64,000 nucleotides of DNA from Crotophaga sulcirostris (taxonomy: Eukaryota; Chordata; Aves; Cuculiformes; Crotophagidae). The notes beneath the pieces were generated by a model that searched no databases, was not told the DNA's origin, and was given only the letters and a program-made list of their open reading frames with translations. Made by a program: the position numbers and the translations under genes. Shown here piece by piece: positions 24,059 through 36,000 of the stretch (positions are counted from its first letter, which is position 1; each line of letters opens with the position of its first letter). Where the stretch lies: positions 4,401,021-4,465,020 of the forward strand of contig VYZB01000024.1 in NCBI GenBank assembly GCA_013397455.1, written 5' to 3'.

Positions 24059-26300
24059 CTGAGGATTAGAAAACCAGCAAACCCCAGCTTGAAACTCCAT
24101 CTGTAATTAATACTTCCTCTTACATGAAATCAGATAACTCAGTACTATCAGGTATGCAACATCCCATTGAGGGCTACAACACCACATCTGGAACAGTCTG
24201 CTAGGCTCCATAAAGCAAAAACATGCAAATTTAAATAATCCTAATGCAAAACAGAAGTAATGTGGATGACAGCAACGCCAGAATATATCTTTTTTTCTTT
24301 TTATGTAAAGAAATGGTAGAGTTGCACAACTTGATCAGAAAATGCCATGTCTTTAAAAAATCAGTGTTCACACTGTATTGCAACATGCAAAACTCCAGTA
24401 GTTTTTAGGTGTACAGTTTCCGTGTTCCTGAAAGGATTCGGCTAGTTTGGATTTCTATGTAAATTAAAAAGAATAGGGAAATATAAAAAGCAGCTATTAT
24501 ACAATGGTGATGAAGAGATTAATAATCATCTAGGTATAAGTTCAAAAGTCAACACATTCTCTGCATTATTTATACAGAAAGACGCTGCTCTTGGACAAAG
24601 GTGCAAACGTAGTGATAGCTAGAGGAAAACTAAAAGTGGAAAATCACCATGTGGAAAACAGAAGCAAGGGTCCAAGAGTTTAAAAAGCTCAGAAACTTTT
24701 GAGAAATTCACAGCATCACTAACCAAATACCGTTCCAGTATTTAATTTGAGATCAACACAGGAAATGTAACTTCTGAGTATTGCAGAATGATCAATTGTA
24801 AAACATGTATTTCCCAACAGTTCATGTGATCTAGCAACTGTGACACAGTGGTCTCTGAGAAGAAGAAATTCTTTTGCATTCTTAAACGCTGAATACCTCT
24901 TCTGTTTCCATTAAACTTTTTTTGGTCTCTGTCATTAGAGTAACAGCACTTACTGGTTCAGAATAAAACTATTTGTTTTCAAAATCTCTGAATCTCTCTT
25001 GTTCCAGAGACTCTTCGGTAGTTTGTGTATATATTAGTAGTGTTACTTGGACCATCATCAGGACTCAGAAATGAGTGAGATGTTAGATATTGAAGCTGCA
25101 ACTTCCCTAGCACCTAAAGAATTCCTCTTAAAATCAAAGTTAGATGATGTGATTATTGCAGGTATTAATTACACTCATACTCTGTAATTCTGTATGGAAA
25201 AACACTAGGAACACACAAACTGAAGTTTGTCTTTGTTATAAAAAGAAACAGTAGGTAATTTTTGGAAACAGATGTGAAAAGTCACTATGTCCCACTTCAA
25301 TAGTAGCAGAGGAAGTGGAATAATGAAAAATGAAACAGATAATCATGAAACTATGGGCTGACAATTCTGCCTTTGATATATGATAGACTACTCTATTTGA
25401 ATTACTCTTAATTTTTTCATACTTTTTGGTCTACTTTATTTATCAAAACAACTGCTTAGTTCCTAAGAAAACTACTATTAAGGAAAAAAAACCAGTTTTA
25501 TTAGGAAAAGTGTTTTTAAAATGGAAGGAATATCAGAATGAAATCTAAGACAACTAATTATTGCACTACATTTGTGTCCTACATTAGTAAGTCCTGTGAA
25601 TATGTAACACATGAAATACAGTTTCTAGGATAACACAAATTCTCCAAATTCTTGTTTAGTGACAAGAAAAAACAGCCAAGAAACATTAAAACAAATGATG
25701 GAAAAAGCCAGTCCATCCACATGTTTACACACTAAAAGTACTAAATTCAGAGAGATTATTGGAAGGATGGAAGAACAATGGTTTATCATGTTTTCTTTTA
25801 AAAGTTTTGCAAAGCTATGAAAGCACTGGAAAAAAAACATGAACAATTATTATTTACTGCAATTCAAAAGACAAAGTAGGAAAATATTTAATAAGAAAGC
25901 CAAAGACTATGCTTTTCCTTTGTTTTGTGAGAGAAGAAAGAAATATGAGAGACAGCTAAAACATGGAACTAAGATTCTACCCTAACAGTGCCAAAGAAAC
26001 CATTTAAAGATATGACATTTAAATATCTGCAGGCCATCTATCAGTTTTTGTATCTCAAGGCAGAAGTTATTCAGACAGAATCCGAAATTGCCCAATTAGT
26101 ACTTCAGCTTACTAGTTCTATTTCAGGCAATTTTAAAGAGAGCTAATAAGAAATAAAGGAGAAAGGTAAAAGTGCACATCTCCATGGCTTGCATAAAAAG
26201 CAGGTTCTGAAATCCTAATCACATAGGACCAAAGAAATCTCCTTTTTTTTTCGGATAATTTGGAAATAAGCAGAAAACTTCATTATTGTGAATGTGATCA
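24059..26300. other. Intergenic DNA, nothing recognised
   Basis: AT-rich sequence with short chance reading frames only. No VWA-like frame was found that would extend the collagen relic upstream. Confidence 0.45.
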
Positions 26301-26304
26301 AATA

Positions 26305-26480
26305 CTGAAACAGGTTGTGCAGAGAGGATGTGGAGTCTCCATCCTTGGAGATACTTGAAAACCAACTGGGCAAGAGCCTGAGCAACCTGCTCTATCTGAC
26401 CTTGCCTTGTGCAGAAGAGTTGGACTAGAGAATCTCCAGAGGTGTCTTCCAACCTCAGCCATTCTGTAATTCTCTGATAC
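26305..26480 (+). mobile_element. CR1 LINE 3' fragment
   Basis: Contains ggttgtgcagagaggatgtggagtctccatccttggagatac, then ccagaggtgtcttccaacctc and a worn ttctgtaattctctgat 3' end. Points right. Degenerate. Confidence 0.8.
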
Positions 26481-28085
26481 CAGGCCATATTACATTGAGA
26501 AATTAACCTGTATTTCAAAAATTTTACTCCAAAGTGTTCTCATTAGTGTACCTTACTCCCATTCAATTTCTCAGCAAACGTGTGGGCTGGGTCCCAGACT
26601 TACAAATGTGGACCTATTTCACCTCATTTTTCAAACATGATGTTAAAAAAACAATTTCTCATCTTTTGTGAATTACATGAAAATGCTTATTATCCCTTCC
26701 ACAATTAAACAAACAACAGGTCTGACAACGGGACAAACCATGCAAAAATACACCACTACGCAGCAGCATTACACGTCACAAACCTCTGCTTTACTAGAAT
26801 ACTCATCTGCTTTTACTTTTTAGTTGTTTTGTTTGGTATGAGAAGTGTGTCAAATATAAACAGAACGTAAGCTGTAACATTACACAGCATTAATGCAAGG
26901 CTTGAAATAAAGAGATTAAAGAAGTAATAATCAAAATAATTAGTACACACTTAAAAGACAAAGGTAATTCAACCATCAACAGGATTTAGTTATGATCCAC
27001 GTGAGAAATCCGAGCAATGAAAAGATCTATCCAGTATTTTTCTGCCTTCACAAGTGAGATAATTTGGAGTTTATCCTACATGTCTATGTAATAAGACTTC
27101 AATTGTTCTTCCCCTGAGAATGTTTCTGAGCCTACAAAGTCAAATGAAGACTTCTGTTTGGCATCTGTAGGCCCCAAATTAGACTCCATATCCACTTGTA
27201 AATCCCATCACAGAGCACATCCAAGCATGTATAGAACACATCTGTAAAATTAGTGAGAGGCTGGGTACCAAGTCGTTTTGTCAAGGTTGCCCAATATTTC
27301 CTATTTAAAGCTGTTTTTCATTGTTTATGGCTTTATGTAACTTCAGAGACATAAACTGAACTATTCATGCCAGATGTCTTTCTGTCTAAGTTTTAGCCAA
27401 AGCAATTCATTCATTTCCAAGAATGAGGCTAATGAAAAACAGGTGTTTCAGTTTGCTTACATAAAATCTGCATCCTTAATGTTTTAGAGTAGTACGGTTT
27501 ACTTTGGAAAGTAAAGACCTTAGGAGAGGATAAAGAAGGTGAAAGAGGGACGTACTTGCTGTAGTTCTTACGCAGATCTACTGAATTCTGGACAAATTGG
27601 AAGTCTTTAAAAAAGTTAATATGCACCCACTCATTAAACACTTAAGATTGGAACAGGGAAAAGAACTTGGAAAGAAAGATGCTAGAGGGACTAAATGCAA
27701 AAACGGCTGAACGTGAAGACGACAGCCGGAGTCTGTCCTTGGTGCACCATATTCCTCTGTAGAGCTTGGAATCTACATTTTACTCAATCTTTTTTCATCA
27801 CTCTCTAGGGATAGTCCACATATAAATCATAACAATCTTGTCTTGCTCTCATTTACAACATTAGCTCAAGAGGTAATGTCTGGGTGGAAAATTTCAAATC
27901 TGACCCAATGACAAAATCTGATCTCAATGAAGCAGTGCTTCCATGGTGAGTATAGCAATTTCATGGTGAGTGTGAGCCATTCCTTACGAAATACAAACTT
28001 TTTTTCTTCTTCTGAAGATATATTGCTAAGACTCTGCATTACTTGGCAAAATATCAGCAAGTGATTCCCACATTATATCCATAAA

Positions 28086-28685
28086 ATGGGGTGCATCAAG
28101 CACAGCATTGCCAGCTGGTCAGGAGAGGTGACTGTCCGGCTCTGCTCTGCACTGGTGCAGCCCCACCTTGAGCACTGTGTGCAGTTTTGGGCGCCACAGT
28201 ATAAAAAGGACATAAAACTACTGTACAGTGTCCAGAGGAGGCCACAAAGCTGGTGAAAGGTCTAGAGGGGAAGTCGTATGAGGAGCGGCTGAAAGCACTT
28301 GGTCTGTTCAGCCTGGAGAAGAGGAGACTGAGAGGGGATCTCGCAGCTGTTTACTGCCTTCTCACCAGGGAAGGAGGAGAAACAGGTGCTGATCTCTTCT
28401 CTTGGTGATCTGTGATAGAACTAGGGGTAATGGCAGGAAGATGTGCCATGGGAGGTTGAGACTGGATATTAGGAAGAAGTTCTTCACTCAGCGGATGGTG
28501 GAGCACTGGAACAGCTCCCCAGGGAAGCAGTCATGGCACCTACTTTGTCAGTATTCAAGAAGCATTTGGACAATGACCTCAGTCTCATGGTATGAATAGT
28601 GGGAGTTTCCTGTATAGGGATAGGAGTTGGACTCAATGATCTTTTTGGGTCCCTTCCAACTCAAGTAATTCTATAATTCTATGAT
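28086..28685 (+). mobile_element. CR1 LINE 3' fragment, about 600 bases
   Basis: Starts within the CR1 ORF2 3' region (tgcagccccaccttgagcac), continues through ggaggttgagactggatattaggaagaagttcttc, and ends with tcccttccaactcaagtaattctataattctatgat. Points right. Confidence 0.9.
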
Positions 28686-29555
28686 AAAATATGCAAATAC
28701 AATAAAACATCTCTTTTACTTGGTTTGGAGAGTTTGAATGTTGGAAAATACTAACATATCTGTTATCTGTTCTAGCCATTATTCCTTCTTCAAAATGTGT
28801 CCTTGATATTCTGCCAGAAAATGTTGAGTTTCCATTTCCAGGGCCTTTTAATGTCTTTGCAAGGTCAGAAAGCCCTGCAGTGTCAGGTATTTCCTCTATT
28901 TGTGGATAACAGCTGATAGATTAGAAAAATAATTTTCACACAGAAAATATAAATTTTTTAGGTTTGTTTTACTTGTTTTCTGAAGAATTCTGACTTCAAG
29001 TAACGAGCCACTGCTAATATCTCAGAGGAATTTGAGGTTAGTTGTCACCCGCCCTCTTCTCACTCCAGCAGCGGCTCTCCAGCAGGCTTGCACATCTTGT
29101 TGTTCAGCACTTTCTCTTCTAGAGAGATGACAGCAAAGTCCTTACTTGCAACAACTGGCTTTGCACATGGTGACCAATACATCCCAGCCGTGCCACACTT
29201 TGGAACAGAAACATGTCACAGAATCACTTTTAAAGAAAGCAAAGCTACTGCATATAAAATCAAATTTTATTTAGAGATTTGCACCAGGAGTTTTAACACA
29301 ATTTCCCACCAGCCCCACATATCGGCCATAGCCAACTCTTTTTGTGTTTGCAGAACTACTGGGCTTATTCCACATGCACACGAGAAAATTCGTACTTGCT
29401 ATGTTGCCAATAATGGGACACTCAGAAAAATTAGAAGCCAGGAAAGATATTGCTACTGGGCAAAGTCTGTGACAACCTTTTGTATGGGAACGGCTCTGGA
29501 GGGCACTTTTGGACAGCAAAGAGGCAGCAGCACCCTCCAAACCCAATGGGATCTT
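28686..29555. other. Intergenic DNA upstream of MIOS repeats
   Basis: No gene recognised. A 299-codon plus-strand frame starting at 29088 runs into the CR1 copy at 29558 and shows no family features. Confidence 0.5.
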
Positions 29556-29557
29556 CA

Positions 29558-29870
29558 TAGAATCACAGAATGGTTTTGGTTGGAAAGGACCTTAAAGACC
29601 ATCCAGTTCCACCCCTCTGCCATGGGCAGGGACCCCTCCCACCAGCCCAGGCTGCTCCAGGCCCCATCCAACCCGGCCTTGGACACCTCCAGGGAGGGGG
29701 CACCCACAGCTTCCCTGGGGAACCTGTGCCAGGGCCTCACCACCCTCGGCGTGAAGAATTTCTTCCTAATTCCTAATCTAAATCTCTCTTCTTTCAGTTT
29801 GAAACCATTGTCCCTCATGAGCTTCTCACCTCAGTTCACACCTGCTGTATTCTCCAGCGTAAACAACAGC
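29558..29870 (-). mobile_element. CR1 LINE 3' fragment
   Basis: Starts agaatcacagaatggttttggttggaaaggacc and continues through the CR1 3' region in reverse. Points left, and is well preserved, so relatively young. Confidence 0.92.
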
Positions 29871-30029
29871 GCCCAGCTGCTCCTGCCTCCTCAGCACTTC
29901 TGGTGTGCAAACACTGGGAATCCCCACCCCAGCTGGTGCCATTCCCGCTCCCCACTGTTGTGCTTATTGACACCAGTCCTTCCGTGACAACATGGAACAA
30001 CACTGCACATGCAGAAATACACACAGCAG

Positions 30030-30204
30030 AGCACTGCGCTGCCCAGGGAAGTGGTGGAGTCACCAGCCCTGGAGGTGTTTAAGAGGAGACTGGATGAGGC
30101 ACTCAGTGCCATGGTTTAGATGATGGGTTGGTGTTAGTGCTGGGTTATAGATTGGACTTGATGATCCCAGAGGTCCCTTCCAACCTTGTAATACTGTGAT
30201 ACTC
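30030..30204 (+). mobile_element. CR1 LINE 3' fragment
   Basis: gcccagggaagtggtggagtcacc, ggaggtgtttaagaggagactgg, then aggtcccttccaaccttgtaatactgtgat as the 3' end. Same subfamily as the minus-strand copy at 47999. Points right. Confidence 0.9.
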
Positions 30205-30425
30205 CAAGTTTGCAGGTAACACCAAGCTGAGTGGGGCACTTGTCCCACCAGAAGGACGGGATGTCATCCAGAGGGGCCTGGACAACCTGGAGAAGTGGGC
30301 CTGTGTGAACCTTATAAGGTTAAACATGGCCAAGCGGAAGGTCCCACAGCTGGGTCAGGGCAATCCACTGTTTCAGCAGACGGTGGTGCACGATGTGACT
30401 GAGCGCAGCCCTGCAGGGAAGGACT
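30205..30425 (+). mobile_element. CR1 LINE internal fragment
   Basis: Contains accaagctgagtggggcact, gggatgtcatccagaggggcctgg and gagaagtgggcctgtgtgaacc, typical of the CR1 coding 3' part. It directly follows the 3' end of the previous copy, so it is a separate insertion or a rearranged piece. It abuts the MIOS CpG island. Confidence 0.8.
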
Positions 30426-30429
30426 AGGG

Positions 30430-31010
30430 CAGTGGGTTAGCAAGATGCTCGACACGAGCTGGCGGAACGTAACGCCTCCGCTGCCCAGCAGCCGCCGCGG
30501 CACCGGGGGGCGGGGCTCTCGCGCACCACGCCAAGAGGGGCGGCACCGAGCCCGGAAGCGAGACCGCTGCGGACGCCGCTCTGCGCGCGGCGGCACTCAC
30601 CCCCGCCGGAAGCGCACCGGCGTTTTCTTTCCCCGTCCGCCGGAAGTGCCTTGGTTTTTCCTTCCCTGCTGCCCCCGCAACCGGAAGCCGTCGCGCGCCT
30701 CCCGCTCTTCCTCCTCGGACGGCGGGGGCGGCTGGCGACGCGTACCTGTCCCCTCCTCCCCTTCTTCTCCTCCCCTGGTGTCGGGGGTCCCGCGAGGTGG
30801 GTGAGTGAGCAGCCGCCGCGCCCGGTGGGGAGGGCGGTGGAAGGAGGCCGTCCCCGCTGCGCTCCGTCGTCCCGGCGGGCCTCGGCGGCTTCCGCGGCTC
30901 CGGGTCGCGCTGCCCCGGGCGGGGGTCCTGGGCCCCGCCGCGCGGGGGGGGCCGGGCTGGGGAGGAGGGGAAACAGCAGACACGCAAAGTGGGGCCGGGG
31001 GAGGTAAATA
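30430..31010 (+). promoter_or_regulatory. MIOS: CpG island and MIOS promoter with first non-coding exon
   Basis: Strongly GC-rich block with many CpG in otherwise AT-rich DNA. Four CCGGAAG motifs (ETS/GABPA type) occur at 30552-30558, 30606-30612, 30640-30646 and 30681-30687, all in the same orientation; there is no TATA box. A donor (cgaggtgg then gtgagtg) at about 30800 would end a non-coding first exon spliced to the acceptor at 31727. The long open frames on both strands here are a by-product of high GC. Confidence 0.75.
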
Positions 31011-31727
31011 ACGCTCCCTTTTCCTGCTTCCCAATGCCGGAGGTGCCTTTCGCCACTTATAGAAGGCGTTTGTAGGATCTGTGGGTTGTTTGTGTGTAGG
31101 GACGCGGAATGATTCTGGGCGCACAGCCCCTAAAAACATAAATGGAGTTTGGCAGTAATGCCCGTTTGTGAGTGCTGCCAGGCCAAATATGAGCAAAGAC
31201 AAGGTAGTGTTGGGGCAGAAAGTGGGGTTTGGAGCAGGGGAATAAAACAAGGCATGGAAACTTGTATTTCTGTACAAAGGTAATCCTTTTTAGGCTACAG
31301 AACAGACTTCAGAGCAAACAGACAGACTCTAATTTTTGTTGATTAGTGCATATGAATTAGACAGAGAAATTCCCTTCCGTTTTAGGGAGTGGCTCTTTAC
31401 CAGCAGCACGCCCACATACCATGCCACATCGCATCTTGGTTAATCCCTTCCTTAATACTGGTGTAGAGTTTGTAAACACAGCAGATCCTGTTGTGAAGGT
31501 GGTTATGTTGGTTCTGTTTCAGTAGGTAAATCACAGCAAAAACAAAGCTGCTGTGGGGAAAATGATGTAATGCAGCAAATGCTTAAAGTTTTGGCCTGAA
31601 ACATATGTGTATTAAACCCTTGGGCTAAGAGTCATTCAGAACCATAATTTTGTTTGTTTAAAGATGGTCTCAGATTACGAAGAAATTTGGGGTTTAATAA
31701 CATTCCTACAAATTATTCTCTCAACAG
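31011..31727 (+). other. MIOS: MIOS 5' intron
   Basis: Sequence between the CpG-island exon and the acceptor (ttctctcaacag) at 31727. No other exon seen. Confidence 0.6.
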
Positions 31728-31734
31728 TTTCCAT

Positions 31735-31773
31735 ATGCATGGATATCACCTGAATCTTCTTACAAGAGCTTGA
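31735..31773 (+). promoter_or_regulatory. Two short upstream ATG frames in the MIOS leader
   Basis: An ATG at 31735 opens a 12-codon frame ending at 31773. A second ATG at 31739 opens a four-codon frame. Both lie between the acceptor and the MIOS start and could dampen translation if this leader is used. Confidence 0.5.
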
Positions 31774-31797
31774 ATTGTGTGTATATTTGCCGTAAAC

Positions 31798-33094
31798 ATG
31801 AGTGGCTCCAAACCTGACATTCTGTGGGCCCCGCACCACGTTGACAGATTTGTTGTCTGCGATTCCGAATTGAGCCTTTACCACATTGACGCTGCTGTAA
31901 GTTCAGAACTCAAGGCAGGGTCCTTGCGCTTATCTGAAGAAACTACAGCTACACTATTGTCAATAAATTCAGATACACCATATATGAAATGTGTGGCTTG
32001 GTATCCAAAGTACGATCCTGAATGTCTCCTTGCTGTTGGACAGGCCAATGGTCGAGTGGTACTTACTAGCCTCGGTCAAGATCACAATTCAAAATCTAAG
32101 GATTTGATAGGCAAAGAGTTTGTTCCCAAACATGCACGGCAATGCAATACCCTGGCGTGGAACCCACTAGATAGCAATTGGCTTGCTGCTGGGTTAGATA
32201 AACATCGGGCTGACTTTTCAGTGTTGATCTGGGATATCAGTAGCAAATATGCCCCAGAGACTGCAGTTGCTACAGAGAAAGTAAGACTTTCAACAGGAGA
32301 TGCGGAAGCAGGACTGGTAGTAACAAAGCCACTGTATGAATTGGGACAGAACGATGCTTGTCTCTCTCTTTGTTGGCTTCCACGGGATCAGAAGCTTCTT
32401 TTAGCTGGAATGCATCGAAATCTGGCTATCTTTGATCTGAGGAACACAAGCCAAAAAATATTTGTAAACACCAAGGCTGTCCAAGGAGTGACTGTCGATC
32501 CCTATTTCCATGATCGTGTAGCTTCCTTCTATGAAGGTCAGGTTGCCATATGGGATTTAAGAAAGTTTGAAAAGCCGGTTTTGACTTTGACAGAACAGCC
32601 AAAACCCTTAACCAAAGTTGCGTGGTGTCCAACAAGAACTGGACTGTTAGCTACTTTAACGAGGGATAGTAATATAATCAGACTGTATGACATGCAGCAT
32701 ACTCCTACTCCCATTGGAGATGAAACTGAGCCAACAATAATTGAAAGAAGTGTCCAACCATGTGAAAACTACATTGCTTCGTTTGCCTGGCATCCCACAA
32801 GTCAAAATCGAATGGTAGTAGTGACTCCCAACAGGACTATGTCTGACTTCACAGTTTTTGAAAGAATTTCTCTTGCATGGAGTCCAGTCACATCCTTAAT
32901 GTGGGCTTGTGGACGACATTTATATGAGTGTACAGAAGAAGGAAAGGCTAGTTCTTTGGAAAAAGACATAGCAACCAAAATGCGGCTCAGAGCTCTGTCA
33001 AGGTACGGTCTTGATACTGAACAAGTTTGGAGAAATCATCTTCTTGCTGGAAATGAAGATCCTCAGCTGAAATCGCTTTGGTACACTCTGCATT
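31798..33094 (+). CDS. MIOS: MIOS large first coding exon (WD40 propeller)
   Basis: 1297 bases encode residues 1-432, including the whole WD40 region, in one exon. The acceptor lies at 31726-31727, leaving 70 bases of leader. The exon ends within the phenylalanine codon of L-H-F-M-K, one base before an ATATCCTT donor. Confidence 0.95.
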
Positions 33095-36000
33095 ATATCC
33101 TTTCTTTTACTCTAGCTTATAGCCTAAGGAAGCAATACACCTTTATATGTAAACCAGTTATATGAAATCCATGAAAGTTTTTAAATGTAATGCAACATCC
33201 TGTAAATACTTTGCATATGTTAATAGAACAAGACTTAAATGAAAACAAAAAGTTTTTCAAACACCTGTTAAAAATTAAGCTTCCTATACGTGAAAATACT
33301 TATGAAGCAGTATACTGAAGATATGGATCAAAAACTTACAGGAAACAAAGGTCCCTTAGTTTATGCTGGCATTAAATCAATTTTGAAGTCATCTTTGGGT
33401 AAGGATGTTCCAACTTTGTTAAGTTCTATTGTAGTATGCTTACAGAATGATGCACTTAGGGGTTTGTCTTTAAAAATTATTGAAAGAGGCTATTTAAAAA
33501 AATATTTCTGTTTGTGTTTTAATATATCTTAAGTTAGCAGTTTATATTATGGTAATTTCCAGAATTTTCAGTGAAAATTCTTGCTTTCCACGTAACTGTT
33601 ATATTTTACAAAGGTCTTTATTGGGATGTAGTTCTAGAAAGCTGGCTTTACTGTAGTCACTGCTAATGTACTAAGTGTATTTATATAACTAAATAAGCTG
33701 CCTTGTTTTGAAGTGGTAATCACCCCTTGTGCATCACGTTATGCCTCTCATGCTCATTGAAGTTTTTATTAGTATAATCTATTATTTGAATATTTTCTTC
33801 TCTATTCATTATATATCTTATTAATACTTATATTTTCTGGAGCAAAAATTAACTCTTCAATGGTGGGGAAGGTTCTAAGATGTTTTATGCTTCCTAAGAA
33901 GATGAGAACTGGTAGAGCAGATGCTTGACTGTGCATAATGTATTTTCAGATTGAACATGCTGATCACTCCTGTGAACTGTGTAACAGGAACCTCCAAAAA
34001 TCTTAGGAGGTAGAGGAAAGAAAAAAAGACTTAGTGGGGAATGCATGTCAAGTTCAGATGCACGATTTTTAGTAGATCAAAATAACTCCATGGTAAGGAG
34101 CGGCATACACAAAGCTATTACTGATGTTAATTTAAAGTACTGAAAGAAGATACTCAGCTTTTGTGCTCTGCTTTATGATTGAAATCAAAGCATTGTGATT
34201 GCAAGTTAATTTGTGATCTAAGCATAATTTATTTCCCATTTCTAGGAACAACAGAGAACCTCAGGCACAGCAGGAGTGGATCTGATAGACAGGCAGATAT
34301 CATTCAGTATCTGAGTGAGGAGAGATCCTTGGCTTTGCAGCTCTGTGGGTGGATAAAGAAGGGAACTGACTTAGATGTGGAACCTTTTTTAAATGCATTG
34401 GAACAGGAAGGAGACTGGGAGCGAGCAGCTGCTGTAGCACTTTTCAACTTGGACATACGGCGAGCAATACAAATTCTAAATAAAGGAGCTTCCTCAGGAA
34501 AAGGTGCGTATTGTGCTTAGTATCTTTTATTTTGGTGTTATATCAAGTTAGTAGATTTTTTTCTGTAAATAGAATGATGAAAGATAGTATGGAAAATATG
34601 CCTGTTGCCTTCAAATAATTAAAGTGGCTGTATTGGAGCCTGAGAATCTGGCAAATCCTGATCATTCACTCTTCAGACTATCATATGGTTTACCATCTAG
34701 TTAAAATAGATTGTATGTTTGAGAATTTCCTCTTGATGCATGTTTTGAACTGATGCTTTAAATTATACTTCTAATTGGATCTATTTTAAGTCCTTAAATA
34801 TTGTTTCACTGACTGTCTTTAATAAATCAGGTGATCTGAACCTTAATGTAGTAGCAATGGCTCTATCAGGCTACACAGATGAGAAGAACTCCCTCTGGAG
34901 AGAAATGTGCAGTACTCTAAGGCTGCAGTTGAATAATCCCTACTTGTGTGCTATGTTTGCTTTCCTGACAAGTGAGTCTGGTTCATATGATGGTGTTTTG
35001 GTGAGTATTTCTCTTACATCGTTTAAGTAACAGATGCACATGTATACACGCATATGTAGGAGAAGTGTTATATTCTCTATTAATTAGTCAGATTAGAATG
35101 TATTGTTTTCTTCTGATGCTGGCAGATACTATTTTTTTTCTCCTAAAATGACATCTCATATTGGAGAATGTTGCGTTAGTGAATAGAGTATATAAAAACA
35201 TGCATAAGCAGCCAAAATATCCAATATAGTTCACACAGAGGATTTCTGTGTATGTGTAATTCTTAAACCTTTAGAACTTTATTATCAAAATAATTTAAGC
35301 AGGAAGAAAAAGGGAGAGAAGTTAACAATGGAAATGCGCAAAACAGAGTAAGTCCAGGGGAGTTTGTAGAACTTTCAAGCTATATTTGCATTGAATTGTA
35401 TTTTATTTTTCCTTCTTTACTTGTTAAAATAATTGTAGTGTGTAGAAAACAATAAACAGTAGTTCCACATCTTTTGAAATTGGTATAAACTTGTTATGTG
35501 ACGAGTAAACTAAATCTTCCAGCCTGTAGAGGGGTGATATACTTCTTATCATTTTCTAACCAAGGACCAATACTTGATTTAGTAGGAATTATTTAGCTCA
35601 AGAGAGGACTCCTGTAGCACAAGAGGATAATTGTCCTAAACCTGTTGAAGTCAAAGTTGTCATAATACAATGCTTTTAGAGTATTAGATAAGAACAAGGG
35701 AATAATCCAAGAGGAAAGAAAACTAAATAGTTTTTTTAAGCTGGCAAGCGAAGAATGCTCTTGTTCTCTGGATGTTATGTAATAATTTCATAGTTGTTTT
35801 TTATTGATGAATTGGAAATTGACAGACCACAAGGCACTTTTTACTTTTTTTTTAAAAAAAAGAATCAAAGCTGTTGAAATTTACATGAAAAAGATTTTGC
35901 TGTGGACATCTCCTTGTTTTGGCAGTGTCAATCACAATTTCTATTTTGAAAATATCAAGAAGGATAAATATGGGCACAGATAAGTACCAGAATGAATCTA

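Noticed and set aside
27429..27641. 70-codon minus-strand frame, tested as a VWA domain relic upstream of the collagen relics
   Set aside because: No MIDAS-like motif and no convincing alignment to the COL28A1 VWA exon.
29088..29987. 299-codon plus-strand open frame
   Set aside because: Its second half runs through a reversed CR1 copy (29558-29870), and the first half shows no domain or splice logic. Chance frame.
30424..31277. Several 100-226 codon open frames on both strands
   Set aside because: They lie in the GC-rich CpG island, where stop codons are rare. Composition is R/G/P/S rich with no recognisable family.
31777..31797. GTG-initiated N-terminal extension of MIOS
   Set aside because: The next ATG (31798) gives the conserved vertebrate N-terminus, and a GTG start is not needed.
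33095..33165. Extension of the MIOS frame past residue 432
   Set aside because: This is intron read-through after the ATATCCTT donor. The residues do not match MIOS, while the AT-AC splice restores the conserved sequence.
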